A DNA stretch of 64,000 bases from Fusobacterium ulcerans ATCC 49185 (GCF_900683735.1 NZ_LR215979.1:2170001-2234000), one strand, 5' to 3'; positions 8,483-18,727 are shown, numbered from the stretch's first letter. The notes: a model not told the origin generated them from the sequence alone. Program-made: numbers and translations.

Positions 8483-10582
8483 CTAAATTTTCTTTTTACT
8501 TAAACTAATTTTTCCATTTTCAGTAGAAATAACTTTTACATCAAATTTATCTCCAACTTTCAACACATCTTCTACATTTGCTACTCTTTCATTTGAAATT
8601 TCAGAAACATGAAGAAGTCCTTCTTTTCCAGGAAGTATTTCCATAAATGCTCCAAATTTAGCAATATTTACTACTCTTCCATTATATATTTCTCCTACTT
8701 CTACATCTTTTACAAATGCATTTACAAGAGTTATTGTTTCTTTTAATACTTCTTCATCTTTAGAGAAAATAGAAACACTACCATCATCACTAATGTCAAT
8801 AGTTGCTCCAGTTTTTTCTATGATACCTTTAATATTTTTTCCTCCAGGTCCAATTAATGCAGCTATTTTATCAGTAGCTATTTTCATTTGATAAATTCTT
8901 GGTACATTAGGTCTAAGATCTGCTGGTGTAGAAATAGCGTTATTCATAACAATTAATATCTCATTTCTAGCATCTAATGCTTGTTTTAAAGCTATTCTCA
9001 TTATTTCTTCTGTTATTCCAGTTATTTTTATATCCATTTGAAGTGCAGTTATTCCTTTTTTAGTTCCTGCTACTTTAAAGTCCATATCTCCTAAGTGGTC
9101 TTCAAGTCCCATTATATCTGTTAATACTGTGAACTCTTCTCCCTCTTTAATAAGTCCCATAGCTATTCCAGCTACATGTTCTTTAATAGGTACCCCAGCA
9201 GCCATAAGTGAAAGTGATCCTCCACAGATTGATGCTTGAGAAGATGATCCATTTGATTCAGTTATCTCAGATACTACTCTTATAGTATATGGAAATTCTT
9301 CTTCTGATGGAATTACATAGCTAAGAGCTCTTTCAGCAAGAGATCCATGTCCTAATTCTCTTCTACCAGGTGATCCCATTCTTCCAGTTTCTCCTACTGA
9401 GTATGGAGGGAAGTTATAGTGAAGATAGAATTTTTTGAAATATTCTTTTTCTAAGTCATCAACTAACTGCTCATCTTCTTTAGTTCCTAGAGTAGTTACA
9501 ACAACAGCTTGAGTTTCTCCTCTTGTAAACATTGCTGATCCATGAGGAATAGGAAGAACTCCAATTTCTGCAAATAATGGTCTTATTTCAGTAGTTTTTC
9601 TTCCATCTACTCTATGTTTATGATAAAGGATAGCTTCTCTTACTAATTTTTTCATAAGATCATGATAATATCCTTTGAATTCTCCAATTACTTCTTCTGG
9701 AATATCCTCTTCTTCAACACCTTCATAATTTTCAAGAATAAATGCTTCCATTAATTCTTCTTCTAATGAATCAACTGCTTCTTCTCTTGCTTTTTTACCT
9801 AAAGTAAGAACAGCCGCTTTCAATCTTTCCATTCCTTTTTCATCTATAAAATCTTTTACTAATGGTAAAACTTCTTTTTTAACAAAATCCATTTTTTCTT
9901 TTCCAGCAACTTTTGCAAATTCTTCTTGGAAAGCACAGATTTTTTTGATATTTTCATGAGCAAACATTATTGCAGCAAGCATAGTTTCCTCATCTAGTTC
10001 TTTTGCTCCTGCCTCAACCATATTTACTGCATCTTTTGATCCTGCTACAGATAGTTCAAGGTCACTTGTTTCTAATTCTTCTGGAGTTGGATTTAAAATA
10101 AATTCTCCATTTTTATATCCTACTACTACTCCTGCTACTGGTCCATAGAATGGAAGATCAGAAAGCATAAGTGCCATTGAAGATCCTATTATCCCTAAGT
10201 AGTCAGGTGTATTTTTTTCATCATATGAAAATACAGTATTTACAATATGTACATCATGGTTAAACCCTTCTGGGAACATTGGTCTTATAGGTCTGTCTAT
10301 AAGTCTAGCTGTCAATGTTGCATTAGTTGAAGGTCTTCCTTCTCTTTTATTAAATCCTCCTGGAAATTTTCCAGCAGCATAAAACTTTTCAATATAATCA
10401 ACTGTTAAAGGGAAAAAGTCAGCCCCTTTTCTTGGTTCTTTACTACGGTTTACAGTACTTAATAATACTGTATCACCATATTGAACCATTACAGCTCCGC
10501 AAGATTGTCTTGCTATTTTTCCAGTTGAAAAACTTAGCGTCCTTCCAGCTAATTCCAATTCAACTTTTTTTTCATCAAACAT
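8483..10582 (-). CDS. pnp: Polyribonucleotide nucleotidyltransferase (PNPase)
   Basis: A 699-residue phosphorolytic 3'-5' exoribonuclease. Two RNase PH-like halves are followed by a KH domain ([17 protein letters not shown]) and an S1 domain ([36 protein letters not shown]). The family signature GRREIGHG appears as [15 protein letters not shown]. The length is normal and the start follows an AGGAGG site. The leader contains a long hairpin (10622-10696), suggesting post-transcriptional control. Confidence 0.97.
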   Translation of the reverse strand: MFDEKKVELELAGRTLSFSTGKIARQSCGAVMVQYGDTVLLSTVNRSKEPRKGADFFPLTVDYIEKFYAAGKFPGGFNKREGRPSTNATLTARLIDRPIRPMFPEGFNHDVHIVNTVFSYDEKNTPDYLGIIGSSMALMLSDLPFYGPVAGVVVGYKNGEFILNPTPEELETSDLELSVAGSKDAVNMVEAGAKELDEETMLAAIMFAHENIKKICAFQEEFAKVAGKEKMDFVKKEVLPLVKDFIDEKGMERLKAAVLTLGKKAREEAVDSLEEELMEAFILENYEGVEEEDIPEEVIGEFKGYYHDLMKKLVREAILYHKHRVDGRKTTEIRPLFAEIGVLPIPHGSAMFTRGETQAVVVTTLGTKEDEQLVDDLEKEYFKKFYLHYNFPPYSVGETGRMGSPGRRELGHGSLAERALSYVIPSEEEFPYTIRVVSEITESNGSSSQASICGGSLSLMAAGVPIKEHVAGIAMGLIKEGEEFTVLTDIMGLEDHLGDMDFKVAGTKKGITALQMDIKITGITEEIMRIALKQALDARNEILIVMNNAISTPADLRPNVPRIYQMKIATDKIAALIGPGGKNIKGIIEKTGATIDISDDGSVSIFSKDEEVLKETITLVNAFVKDVEVGEIYNGRVVNIAKFGAFMEILPGKEGLLHVSEISNERVANVEDVLKVGDKFDVKVISTENGKISLSKKKI

Positions 10583-10621
10583 AAATTCCTCCTATTATTT
10601 TCTTCTAGTCTACTTAGAAAC

Positions 10622-10696
10622 TTAAAAGGTAAATAATAAGGAGTAAAAGCAGAAATGCTGTTCACCTTTTACCTCTTACTACTTACGAGCTTTTAA
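10622..10696 (-). promoter_or_regulatory. Long hairpin in the pnp 5' leader
   Basis: The minus-strand RNA folds into a 21-pair stem (20 pairs, three of them G-U, one mismatch), a smaller CAG/CTG apical stem, and a 7-bp TTAAAAG/CTTTTAA base. The G-U pairs fit the minus-strand RNA but would be mismatches in a plus-strand RNA, so the pnp transcript is the likely folding molecule. E. coli PNPase represses its own mRNA through an RNase III-cut leader stem; a similar circuit is inferred here. Confidence 0.6.
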
Positions 10697-10713
10697 ATTT
10701 CAGTTTTCTAGTA

Positions 10714-10719
10714 ATTATA
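10714..10719 (-). promoter_or_regulatory. Extended -10 promoter of pnp
   Basis: TGATATAAT on the minus strand gives an extended -10 element with no good -35. Transcription would start about 10 nt before the leader hairpin. Confidence 0.5.
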
Positions 10720-10858
10720 TCACAATTTTCTCATTTTTTCCATATCTTATTATCTAAGTAGCTCCATACTTTTTTCCTATTCCTCTAGGCATTGCTATAA
10801 AAGAAATTTCCTAACTCAAAGATTATTTCTTTTTTCTTCTCAATCAATTGAAGTATAT

Positions 10859-10889
10859 AAAAAAAGCTCCCCATGATAAGGAAGCTTGT
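10859..10889 (-). terminator. Terminator after the 203-residue gene
   Basis: A GC-containing stem (AAGCTTCC against GGGGAGCTT, one bulge) runs into seven Ts on the minus strand, 20 bp beyond the stop of the gene at 10909. Between here and the pnp promoter no gene is seen. Confidence 0.65.
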
Positions 10890-10908
10890 ATTTTAAAAAT
10901 TAATACTC

Positions 10909-11520
10909 TTATTGAACTTGAAAATTTTTCTCAGATTCTTTTTTAGCCTCTTTTAATTCTACCATTCTTTCATCTACTATCTTTTTAAATTCTTTTAAAT
11001 CTTCAAGAGTAATATCTTTTGTTATAAAATTTCTTGCTTTAGTTCTAGTTGATCTATATGTTGAATCTGCTTTACTATTCTCTTTAGCTTTTATTTGTCT
11101 TCTGAAAGTTTTTTCTAATTTAGTTAAAAATGAATTGCTTGGATAAAATAAATATCTATATCCTACTTTAATTTCAACTGTAATATATTCAAAATCTTCT
11201 GAAATCTCTAATTTGTTAAATAATTTGTGTGTTTTAGAAAAATTTTCATTTCTAAAAGCAAAATCTGTATTATAAATTGCTTTAACAGCTTTTTCTATTA
11301 TATTATCTGATATATTTTTATAATTTAAACTTTTTAATTCTTTAATTTCTATCTTTGAATTAACATAGTTTAAAGTATCTATTTTACTAACAGGGTTTTT
11401 ATTACTTTGATCTTTTAATTGCTTTTGCAGTAAAAGAATTAAATTCCAAAATATTTCTTTGTTAACAGCAGTCATCTTATAATTACTTCCCAGCAACTCA
11501 GGGTGTCTATCAGCTTTCAT
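10909..11520 (-). CDS. Protein of unknown function, 203 residues
   Basis: A basic, charged protein without signal peptide or membrane helix. The first half is mixed (ends near KVGYRYLFYP), the second half is strongly helical and lysine/glutamate rich. The N-terminal pattern (MTAVNKEIFWNLILLLQKQ) is vaguely like the winged-helix part of Rep_3 replication initiators, but I would not assign it. It is a single gene with its own AGGAG ribosome site and terminator, between pnp and fplA. Confidence 0.55.
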   Translation of the reverse strand: MKADRHPELLGSNYKMTAVNKEIFWNLILLLQKQLKDQSNKNPVSKIDTLNYVNSKIEIKELKSLNYKNISDNIIEKAVKAIYNTDFAFRNENFSKTHKLFNKLEISEDFEYITVEIKVGYRYLFYPSNSFLTKLEKTFRRQIKAKENSKADSTYRSTRTKARNFITKDITLEDLKEFKKIVDERMVELKEAKKESEKNFQVQ

Positions 11521-11731
11521 CTTTTGTTCTCCTAATTTTTAGAATATTTTATAAAATCTTTTCATATTTTTACTTAATATTTATCCTAGTATATTTCGAA
11601 TAAATTTTATAAAAAGAAAATATTTCTTAACATCTTAACGCTTCTTTTCTATTTTTCTAGCAATTATAACACTTATATCACTAAAAATCAAATTTAAGAT
11701 ATTTCTTATTTTCTTTATTATGAAAAATTGC

Positions 11732-11737
11732 TATAAT
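11732..11737 (+). promoter_or_regulatory. Extended -10 promoter of fplA
   Basis: TGCTATAAT lies 50 bp before the fplA start and forms an extended -10 element. The -35 region is weak. Confidence 0.5.
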
Positions 11738-11787
11738 ATAGATTATATATTAAAAATATTACTAAAATATCACACTAGGAGGATTTC

Positions 11788-14103
11788 ATGAAGAGAAAGT
11801 TTCTTCTCATTTTTACTATACTTTTCATTGGATTAATACCCTCTAAAAGTTTTTCAAATTTAAAATCAATAAGTAATAATTTAACTTTAGAAGAAGATAT
11901 TGAAATAGATAAATTGAAAGCTCAAGTAAAACTTTTAGAAGAAAAAATAGAAACACTAGAAAAAACAAAAGCTGTTAAACTTAAAAAAAATAAATCTGAG
12001 CTGAAAATTGGACTTGCATTAAGTGGTGGAGGTGCAAAAGGGCTTGCCCATGTAGGAGTTCTTAAAGTACTTGAAGAACAAAATATTAAAATTGATTATA
12101 TTACAGGTACAAGTATGGGAGCAGTAGTTGCATCTCTTTATTCTGCTGGATATACTCCAGATCAGATAGAAAATATTCTGGTAGATATAAACTGGAATGG
12201 ATATATAAGTGGAGAACTTGACAACAAAAAAATTCCTCTTGAGAAAAAACTAAATAACCAAAAGTATGCTGCTACTGTGAGATATGATAAAGAATTTAAT
12301 CTTTCTCTTCCTAAGGGATTTGGAAGTACAGAGATTATCTATTTAAGACTGAAAAAATTGCTTGCCAATGTGGATAATATCAATGATTTTGATAAACTGC
12401 CTATTCCTTTAAGAATAATAACAACTGATTTAAACTCTGGTAAAGCTGTAGCCCTTTCCAAAGGAGATTTAGCCAGAGCAATAACTGCAAGTGTTGCTAT
12501 TCCTACTATTCTTGATCCTGTTGAAATAAATGGGAATCTCTATGTAGATGGATTGATTTCAAGAAATCTTCCTGTTGAAGATGTTATCAACATGGGAGCA
12601 GATATAGTAATTGCCAGTGATGTAGGGAATGAAGTAAAAGACAACAAAGATTATAATATTCTTAGTGTTATGAATCAGCTGGTAACTATACAAAGTGCCT
12701 CTTCTACACAACATCAGAGAGAAATGGCTACTATTCTTATTTCTCCAGATATACAGGCATATAATGCCACTGATATGAAAAGAGGAAGGGAATTTATAAC
12801 TCTTGGATTTGAAGCAGCTCAGGAAAAAATACCTGATTTAAAAAAACTTCCTAAAAGAGATAAGATAGTTAAAGCCCCTGTTTCAAATAACAATATTTAT
12901 ATTGAAAATATTATGTATTCTGATAAGTTTTCACCTGACAAACAAGAGATATTAAATAATCTTCTAGCAAAATATATGAATAAATCTATTACTGATGAAG
13001 AAATGGAAGATATAATGCTGAAACTTTATGGAATAGATTTTATAAATAAAATATATTATGAAGTTGAAGGAAATACTCTTTTCCTTGATGCAGATATTAA
13101 TCCTGCAAATGTCTTTGGTATAGGAGCAAGTTATGCCACTGGCTATGGAACTACTTTTAATATTGGTACTGAACTTTCCAATGCGAAGAAACTTGGAAGC
13201 AGCAGCACAATAAATGCACAATTTGGAGATTATCTAGGTCTATCAACTAGAAATTTCTTCTACTATGGAGTTTCTAATAAAATAGGTATCTTTGCTAATG
13301 CAAGCTACAAAGAGTCACCTCTTTATTTATATGACAATACAAAAAAGATTTCTGATTATACTACTAAAGCTCTAAGGCTTGAAACTGGAGTTCTTACTCA
13401 GTATGACAACCAGCTTTTAGCTTCTTATGGAATTGCTGTAAATTATTCTAAACTTGAGCAGGAAACAGGACTTGAATGGACAGAACAATTTGAATATTCT
13501 AAAAACTACAATGAAGCTTTCTTTAAATTATCTCTGGATAGACTAAGTGGTGGAAATCGTCCTACTTCTGGTGTAAAAGGTGAACTAAACTATGTATGGG
13601 GAGGAACATTTGGTGCTTCTAAATCAAATTTCTATGGTCCTCTTTATCAGTTTGATGGATATATTCCTATAAACAAAAAGTTTAATTTCTCTTATGGATT
13701 CTATGGTGGAGTTATCTCTGGAGATAATATACTTCTTGATCAATATATAAAACTTGGAGGTACTAAAAACCATATTCAGAATAAAGAATTTGCTTTCTAT
13801 GGATATGAAGTACATCAAAAGCTTGTTGACCAGTTCCTTATAGGAAGGTTAGGACTTGATTATGAAATATCTACTAATCTTTATCTAGGAACTAATTGGA
13901 ATATAGGAACATTTAGAGAAGTTAAAGAAAAAAGTGATACTATGAGCAGAAATGACAATCTCCTGTGGGATGACTATCATCAGGGATTTGCTCTTTCTCT
14001 GACATATGAAACTATGTTTGGACCAATAGAACTTTCAGTATCTAAAGATAATAAAAGAGGAGATGTAATATCTCAGTTTAGTATTGGATACATACTTGAT
14101 TAA
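11788..14103 (+). CDS. fplA: FplA-type patatin phospholipase autotransporter (type Vd)
   Basis: A 771-residue outer-membrane phospholipase A matching the Fusobacterium type Vd autotransporter FplA. A signal peptide (1 to about 23) is followed by a short coiled coil (35-62). The patatin domain has oxyanion motif SGGGAKG (79-85), nucleophile motif GTSMG with Ser109, and catalytic Asp254 in YVDGLI. A POTRA-like stretch (about 365-425) and a 16-strand-type beta-barrel close the protein. Family members cleave phospholipids and can bind host phosphoinositides. It is a single-gene unit with an AGGAGG site, an extended -10 promoter and its own terminator. Confidence 0.92.
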   Translation: MKRKFLLIFTILFIGLIPSKSFSNLKSISNNLTLEEDIEIDKLKAQVKLLEEKIETLEKTKAVKLKKNKSELKIGLALSGGGAKGLAHVGVLKVLEEQNIKIDYITGTSMGAVVASLYSAGYTPDQIENILVDINWNGYISGELDNKKIPLEKKLNNQKYAATVRYDKEFNLSLPKGFGSTEIIYLRLKKLLANVDNINDFDKLPIPLRIITTDLNSGKAVALSKGDLARAITASVAIPTILDPVEINGNLYVDGLISRNLPVEDVINMGADIVIASDVGNEVKDNKDYNILSVMNQLVTIQSASSTQHQREMATILISPDIQAYNATDMKRGREFITLGFEAAQEKIPDLKKLPKRDKIVKAPVSNNNIYIENIMYSDKFSPDKQEILNNLLAKYMNKSITDEEMEDIMLKLYGIDFINKIYYEVEGNTLFLDADINPANVFGIGASYATGYGTTFNIGTELSNAKKLGSSSTINAQFGDYLGLSTRNFFYYGVSNKIGIFANASYKESPLYLYDNTKKISDYTTKALRLETGVLTQYDNQLLASYGIAVNYSKLEQETGLEWTEQFEYSKNYNEAFFKLSLDRLSGGNRPTSGVKGELNYVWGGTFGASKSNFYGPLYQFDGYIPINKKFNFSYGFYGGVISGDNILLDQYIKLGGTKNHIQNKEFAFYGYEVHQKLVDQFLIGRLGLDYEISTNLYLGTNWNIGTFREVKEKSDTMSRNDNLLWDDYHQGFALSLTYETMFGPIELSVSKDNKRGDVISQFSIGYILD

Positions 14104-14104
14104 A

Positions 14105-14130
14105 AAAAAGCTGCCTCTGTGCAGCTTTTT
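14105..14130 (+). terminator. fplA terminator
   Basis: The stem AAAAAGCTGC/GCAGCTTTTT with loop CTCTGT begins two bases after the fplA stop codon and ends in a T tract. Confidence 0.85.
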
Positions 14131-14241
14131 ATTTTTCTTTAAATACATAAAATTCTACTAAAAAAATTTAACAATTTTATAAATATTTATTTTTTTCCTA
14201 TTAACATGGTATAATCTTATTAAAAGGTTAGAGGTGAAATA

Positions 14242-14436
14242 ATGAGTAATTTTATAATAAACATAATAAATGATATTTACTTTACTAAATTTTTTATGGT
14301 AGTAAAGGCAGAAACTAAAGAACAAGCTATAGAAAAGGCTATACTTCGTTATAGAATGAGAATAGTAAAAAAACTAGGTCATTCTGAACCTAGAATAAAT
14401 ATTGGAGAAAATATAATTATAAAAAAAATAAATTAA
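14242..14436 (+). CDS. Small basic protein of unknown function
   Basis: A 64-residue protein starting MSNFIINIIN with a good GAGGTG ribosome site 7 nt before ATG. It contains KAETKEQAIEKAILRYR, a helix pattern common in small DUF proteins, and a lysine-rich C-terminus. No known family is recognised. It stands alone between the fplA terminator and the terminator at 14.5 kb. Confidence 0.55.
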   Translation: MSNFIINIINDIYFTKFFMVVKAETKEQAIEKAILRYRMRIVKKLGHSEPRINIGENIIIKKIN

Positions 14437-14513
14437 GAACAACATTTAGAGAGGTAAAAAAAGAATTGCTGAAAAAATCAATCTCTTAAATAGTTTATAA
14501 ATATTCTAAAAAC

Positions 14514-14566
14514 AAAGAGGGCAGCTCCTAAGCAGAAATATAATCCAGCTTTTGGCTGCCCTCTTT
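14514..14566. terminator. Bidirectional terminator
   Basis: A 12-bp stem AAAGAGGGCAGC/GCTGCCCTCTTT encloses a 29-nt loop. It lies just after the minus-strand TSUP gene and can also stop the plus-strand small gene. Confidence 0.8.
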
Positions 14567-14569
14567 AAT

Positions 14570-15400
14570 TTATTTTATAAACATTGACATCAGGTTTTTT
14601 ATTCCTGCTCCTACATCTATTCCAAATATAGATTCAGCAATCATTTTTGAAAGAACTACTGTAGTTACTATGAGGAACATAGGTTTTATAAATTTTGTTC
14701 CTTTTGTCACTGCCATTTTAGCACCAATTATTGCTCCAACCACCATTATAGCAGCCATAGAAAAAGAATAAATATATGCTACTTTTCCCATAGATACAAA
14801 CATTATAACACTTGCCACATTACTTGAAAGATTTAATATTTTTGCATTTCCACTTGCATTAGTAAAATCTATCTTGAATATTCTAATCATAGCAAATATA
14901 AGAAAAGAACCTGTTCCTGGGCCAAAGAATCCATCATAAAAACCTAAAGCAAAAGCCATTATAATTCCCCATTTTACATTCTGTCCATTCAATCCCTCAA
15001 ATCTATTCTCTTCTCCAAGATTTTTATTACGAAGTGTATATATCAACACCATAATAAGAAGAACTATCGCTATTGGATAGAGGTATTTTGAATCTATCAT
15101 TACTACTGTCTTTACTCCAAGTACTGCTCCAATAAATGAAAATGCTGCTAATTTTTTCATCAATTGCCAGTTAATTTTTCCTGACTGAGCAAATTTAGCG
15201 CTGCTGGCTATTGTAGAACAGCAAGCTGCTACCTTATTTGTACCAAGTGCCACATGAGCAGGAAGTCCAGACGCCAGAAAAGCTGGTAAACTGATAAGTC
15301 CTCCTCCACCTGCTATTGCATCAATAAAAGCTGCAAAAAAGCAAGCTACTCCTAAAAAAATAAACCCTGATAAATCCATACCTTCCATCAAACCAAACAT
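14570..15400 (-). CDS. TSUP/TauE-SafE family sulfite or sulfonate exporter
   Basis: A 276-residue polytopic membrane protein with about eight hydrophobic segments. The N-terminal signature FFAAFIDAIAGGGGLISLPAFL and the mid-protein LGFYDGFFGPGTGSFL repeat define the TSUP (DUF81) family, which moves sulfur-containing anions or related organic anions. The substrate cannot be told. It follows no obvious sulfur-metabolism gene; the next minus-strand gene upstream is a lipoprotein. Confidence 0.88.
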   Translation of the reverse strand: MFGLMEGMDLSGFIFLGVACFFAAFIDAIAGGGGLISLPAFLASGLPAHVALGTNKVAACCSTIASSAKFAQSGKINWQLMKKLAAFSFIGAVLGVKTVVMIDSKYLYPIAIVLLIMVLIYTLRNKNLGEENRFEGLNGQNVKWGIIMAFALGFYDGFFGPGTGSFLIFAMIRIFKIDFTNASGNAKILNLSSNVASVIMFVSMGKVAYIYSFSMAAIMVVGAIIGAKMAVTKGTKFIKPMFLIVTTVVLSKMIAESIFGIDVGAGIKNLMSMFIK

Positions 15401-15442
15401 TGCTTCACCCCAAATTTAATTTTATATTTTATATTTAAAATA

Positions 15443-15865
15443 TTACCATACTCTTCTTGCCTCATAGCTCTCTACACTATTAAGATAAAAATCTATATCC
15501 TGATTAAAGTTTCTTATAAAATCTTTTCTCTTATCAATTTCATTCCACTGAGTATTTACCTGTTGTCTTAAAGCCAGCATTTTTATTCTCAGCTCTTTAA
15601 CCTCTTCAATATTTGGATTTTTCTGAGCACTAAGCTGATCATATCTTTTTACAAGATATTTATAGTTTTTAATATAGAAATCTCTATATTTACTGTCTGA
15701 TCCCCAATCCCCATCAGGTTTCATCCATGTATTCAAAGATATTCCTGCTCCTACTCTTCCTCCACTTCCCCAGCCTATTCCTATTCCAGGAGAAACTCCA
15801 ACAGTAGTACATCCACTCAAAGCTGCCGCTATTATCAAGCCTATAACATATTTTGTTGTTTTCAT
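15443..15865 (-). CDS. Small lipoprotein of unknown function
   Basis: A 140-residue secreted lipoprotein. The signal peptide ends in the lipobox LSGC (Cys about residue 19). A glycine-rich stretch (GIGIGWGSGGRVGAGIS) follows, then a helical charged region (about 60-130). No family is recognised. An AAGGAG site precedes the start, and it lies 42 bp upstream of the TSUP gene, so the two may be co-transcribed. Confidence 0.7.
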   Translation of the reverse strand: MKTTKYVIGLIIAAALSGCTTVGVSPGIGIGWGSGGRVGAGISLNTWMKPDGDWGSDSKYRDFYIKNYKYLVKRYDQLSAQKNPNIEEVKELRIKMLALRQQVNTQWNEIDKRKDFIRNFNQDIDFYLNSVESYEARRVW

Positions 15866-15997
15866 AGGTAACTCCTTGTTGTACTTTTCTTATATTATAA
15901 ACATAAGAAAACTTTTATTCAATATATTTTTAGAAAAATATAAACTGTAAGAATGTATACCATGTATTTTTTTAATTTCCTCTGAATAAAAAGAAAA

Positions 15998-16040
15998 AGA
16001 TGATTCAAATTTTATATCTTTTAGGATATTTGAATCATCT
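15998..16040 (-). terminator. manA terminator
   Basis: A 13-bp stem AGATGATTCAAAT/ATTTGAATCATCT lies just downstream of the manA stop codon. On the minus strand it is followed by TTTTTCTTTTTATTC. Confidence 0.8.
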
Positions 16041-16052
16041 CTTAATTTAAAT

Positions 16053-17021
16053 TTACATGAAAGATTTAAGAATTTCTAACTTTCCAGTTATTTTTAATTC
16101 TAACCCTGCTGGAATAAAGTATGTATCCCCTTTTTCAGCCTGATATTCTTCTCCGTTATATATTATCTTACCTTCACCATCTAATATAGAATAAATTTTA
16201 AAATTTCTATTTATCTCATCCTTAAATTCTCCATCTACAAGATATTTATCTATGCTGAAATATTCTCCTCTGATAAGTTCCTCTTTCTCTGCTCCTGCTA
16301 AAAGTATTTTCTTTCTTCCCACATCAGTTGTTATTTCTACATCTCTTTCAAAATCTATTACATCAAGTGCTTTATCTATATGAAGTTCTCTAAGTTTTCC
16401 ATCAACCAGTCTGTCAAAATCATATATTCTGTAAGTAGTATCTGAATTCTGCTGTACTTCACAAATCAAGATAGATCCTTCCATAGTTGCATGAACAACT
16501 CCTGGACATAGATTTATAAAGTCCCCTTTTTTCACTTTTACTGTATTAAACAGTCCATCAAATTCTTTTGCCTCTACTTTTTCTTTAAATATCTCTTTTG
16601 TTATTCCTGCTTTGATTCCAAGTATAAGAGTGGCATCATCACTAGCTTCCATTATATACCAGCTTTCACTTTTCCCAAACTCTCCTTCTACTCTTAAAGC
16701 ATATTCATCACTTGGGTGTACCTGAACTGAAAGTCTGTCATTAATATCAAGATATTTTATAAGAAGAGGAAATTTCCCTTTGAATTTATCTGTTATCTCT
16801 TCTCCTAATATATCCTTTCCATATTTTTCTATAAGTTCTATTAAAGATTTTCCTTGGAATTCACCATTCTCTACATAAGATAGTCCACCTTTGTGAGAAC
16901 TTACCTCCCAAGATTCTCCATATAATTCATCATCTGGAAGTTCCATATTTAAAATTTCTTTAAATTTTCTTCCACCCCATACTTTTTTTACAAGATTCTT
17001 TTTAAATTTTAATGGATACAT
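16053..17021 (-). CDS. manA: Mannose-6-phosphate isomerase, class I
   Basis: A 322-residue zinc enzyme interconverting mannose-6-phosphate and fructose-6-phosphate. It matches the short Bacillus-type class I isomerases. Zinc ligands appear in LSVQVHPSDEYA and in the following Glu/His positions (CPGVVHATMEG); the QQNSDTTYRIYDFDR stretch is also characteristic. The start follows an AGGAGG site. It is transcribed alone, with a terminator after it. Confidence 0.92.
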   Translation of the reverse strand: MYPLKFKKNLVKKVWGGRKFKEILNMELPDDELYGESWEVSSHKGGLSYVENGEFQGKSLIELIEKYGKDILGEEITDKFKGKFPLLIKYLDINDRLSVQVHPSDEYALRVEGEFGKSESWYIMEASDDATLILGIKAGITKEIFKEKVEAKEFDGLFNTVKVKKGDFINLCPGVVHATMEGSILICEVQQNSDTTYRIYDFDRLVDGKLRELHIDKALDVIDFERDVEITTDVGRKKILLAGAEKEELIRGEYFSIDKYLVDGEFKDEINRNFKIYSILDGEGKIIYNGEEYQAEKGDTYFIPAGLELKITGKLEILKSFM

Positions 17022-17127
17022 CTATATTCCTCCTGCTTTATATTCTTTTCAATTATAAGTGTACAATTTATTTGAATTTTTTTCTATGTATATTTTCTTT
17101 CAAAAAAAATTGAAACTTTCTATCTCC

Positions 17128-18615
17128 TTATAATTTTACTATTTTATTTGCAATAGTTTCAGAGAATACCATATCATGTTCTACAAATATTATAGTAGGC
17201 TGAAATTCCAGAAGAAGTTCCTCTATCTGCATTCTTGAAAGAACATCTATAAAGTTCAATGGCTCATCCCACACATAAAGATGTGCTTTTTCACATAGAC
17301 TTCTAGCTACAAGGACTTTCTTTTTCTGCCCTCCACTATATGAACTTAAATCTTTTTCAAACTGCTCCCTTGAAAAATCCATCTTCCTTAATATAGCTCT
17401 GAATAATGTTTCATCTATACTGCTGTCACGAGCAAAATCTGAAAGCTTCCCTTTAAGAAACCCTGTTTCCTGTGATACATAGGATATCTTCATTCTGCTT
17501 CCTTTGTAAAGATTTCCTGTATATTTCAAATCCTCTCCTAATATAAGCTTTAATATAGTAGATTTTCCAGAACCATTTTTACCTCTTAAAGCGATTCTAT
17601 CTCCTTTTTCTATAACAAAACTAATATTTCTGCACACTTCCTTTTCTCCATAAAATATAGAAACTTTATCTAAAGTTATCATTCTATTTGAATGATATTC
17701 TTCAGGTTTTATTTTTAAGGACTCTGAAAGCTCTATATTTTTAAGAAGTTTCGTTTTTTCTTCTAAAGCAGAATTCTGCCTTGCTTCAAGATTTTTTGAT
17801 CTCTTCATCATTTTAGCTGCCTTTGCACCTACAAATCCTTTATCTATCATGGCTGGAGCTCTTCCCCCATAACTTTTTTTACTTTTCTTTTCTTCTTTTT
17901 TATCTGACCATTCTGAAGTTCGTTTAGCTGCTTGTTCTAATCTTTTAATATCTTTCTTTAATTTATAGTTTTTGGCAATTTCAAAATTATCCTGCATTTC
18001 TTTATTCATCTGCCATGATGAAAAATTTCCCTTTTGTATCTCTATATTTGTCCTGTTTATTGATAAAATATGATCTATACAGTTATCTAAAAACCTTCTA
18101 TCATGGGATACAAGAATAAATCCATTTTTAGATTTAAGATATTCAGCAACTACCTCTCTCCCCTCTGCATCTAAGTGGTTGGTAGGCTCATCTATAAGAA
18201 GGAATCTATCCTCTCTCAAAAAAAGAACTGCAAGAAGTATTTTAGTCTGCTCTCCATTAGATAATGTATCAAACCCTCTGTATAATACATCTTCTGAGAT
18301 ATCCAAAAGGGACACCTCCCTTTCAAGCTCCCACATCTGATAATCACGGTTTAAGCTGTTTATTATATCTATTGTTTTTAAAGTTTTATCTTTTATTTCA
18401 AATGGAAAATATTCAAATATAACCCCATCTGAAATACTTCCCTTATATTCATATTTTCCCAAAAGAAGATTTAAAAAAGTCGTTTTCCCTCTTCCGTTTC
18501 TTCCAGTAAATCCAAGTTTCCAATCTGTATCTATCTGAAAAGATACATTTTCAAAAATATTTTCTCCACTGCCATCATAGGCAAATGTCAAATTTGATAT
18601 ATTTATAAGTGACAT
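17128..18615 (-). CDS. Lsa-like ABC-F ribosomal protection protein
   Basis: About 495 residues, with two ABC ATPase domains in one soluble chain and no membrane segments. Walker A motifs are GRNGRGKT and GKNGSGKS; signatures are LSNGEQ and YSGGQ; Walker B motifs are LLIDEPTNHLD and VWDEPLNFID. The linker (about residues 210-275) carries the long arm that reaches the peptidyl-transferase centre. Length and the opening (FQIDTDWKLGFTGRNGRGKT) fit the Lsa group, which displaces lincosamides, streptogramin A and pleuromutilins. The start is placed at 18615 because GGGGGG is 6 nt upstream of this ATG and abuts the earlier one. A leader-peptide attenuator precedes it. Confidence 0.85.
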   Translation of the reverse strand: MSLINISNLTFAYDGSGENIFENVSFQIDTDWKLGFTGRNGRGKTTFLNLLLGKYEYKGSISDGVIFEYFPFEIKDKTLKTIDIINSLNRDYQMWELEREVSLLDISEDVLYRGFDTLSNGEQTKILLAVLFLREDRFLLIDEPTNHLDAEGREVVAEYLKSKNGFILVSHDRRFLDNCIDHILSINRTNIEIQKGNFSSWQMNKEMQDNFEIAKNYKLKKDIKRLEQAAKRTSEWSDKKEEKKSKKSYGGRAPAMIDKGFVGAKAAKMMKRSKNLEARQNSALEEKTKLLKNIELSESLKIKPEEYHSNRMITLDKVSIFYGEKEVCRNISFVIEKGDRIALRGKNGSGKSTILKLILGEDLKYTGNLYKGSRMKISYVSQETGFLKGKLSDFARDSSIDETLFRAILRKMDFSREQFEKDLSSYSGGQKKKVLVARSLCEKAHLYVWDEPLNFIDVLSRMQIEELLLEFQPTIIFVEHDMVFSETIANKIVKL

Positions 18616-18642
18616 ACACATCCCCCCTGTGAAATTAATAAA

Positions 18643-18670
18643 AGCCGCAAGAAAGTCAATTCTTACAGCT
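18643..18670 (-). promoter_or_regulatory. Second leader hairpin before the ABC-F gene
   Basis: AGCTGTAAGAA pairs with TTCTTGCGGCT (11 bp, two G-U) around a 6-nt loop and is followed by TTTATTAATTT on the minus strand. It lies 22 nt before the GGGGGG ribosome site and may be a second terminator or a structure limiting translation. Confidence 0.5.
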
Positions 18671-18727
18671 CACAAAGTCACAGAAAAAATATACTTCAAA
18701 AAAGAATCTTCTGTATATATAAATGAG

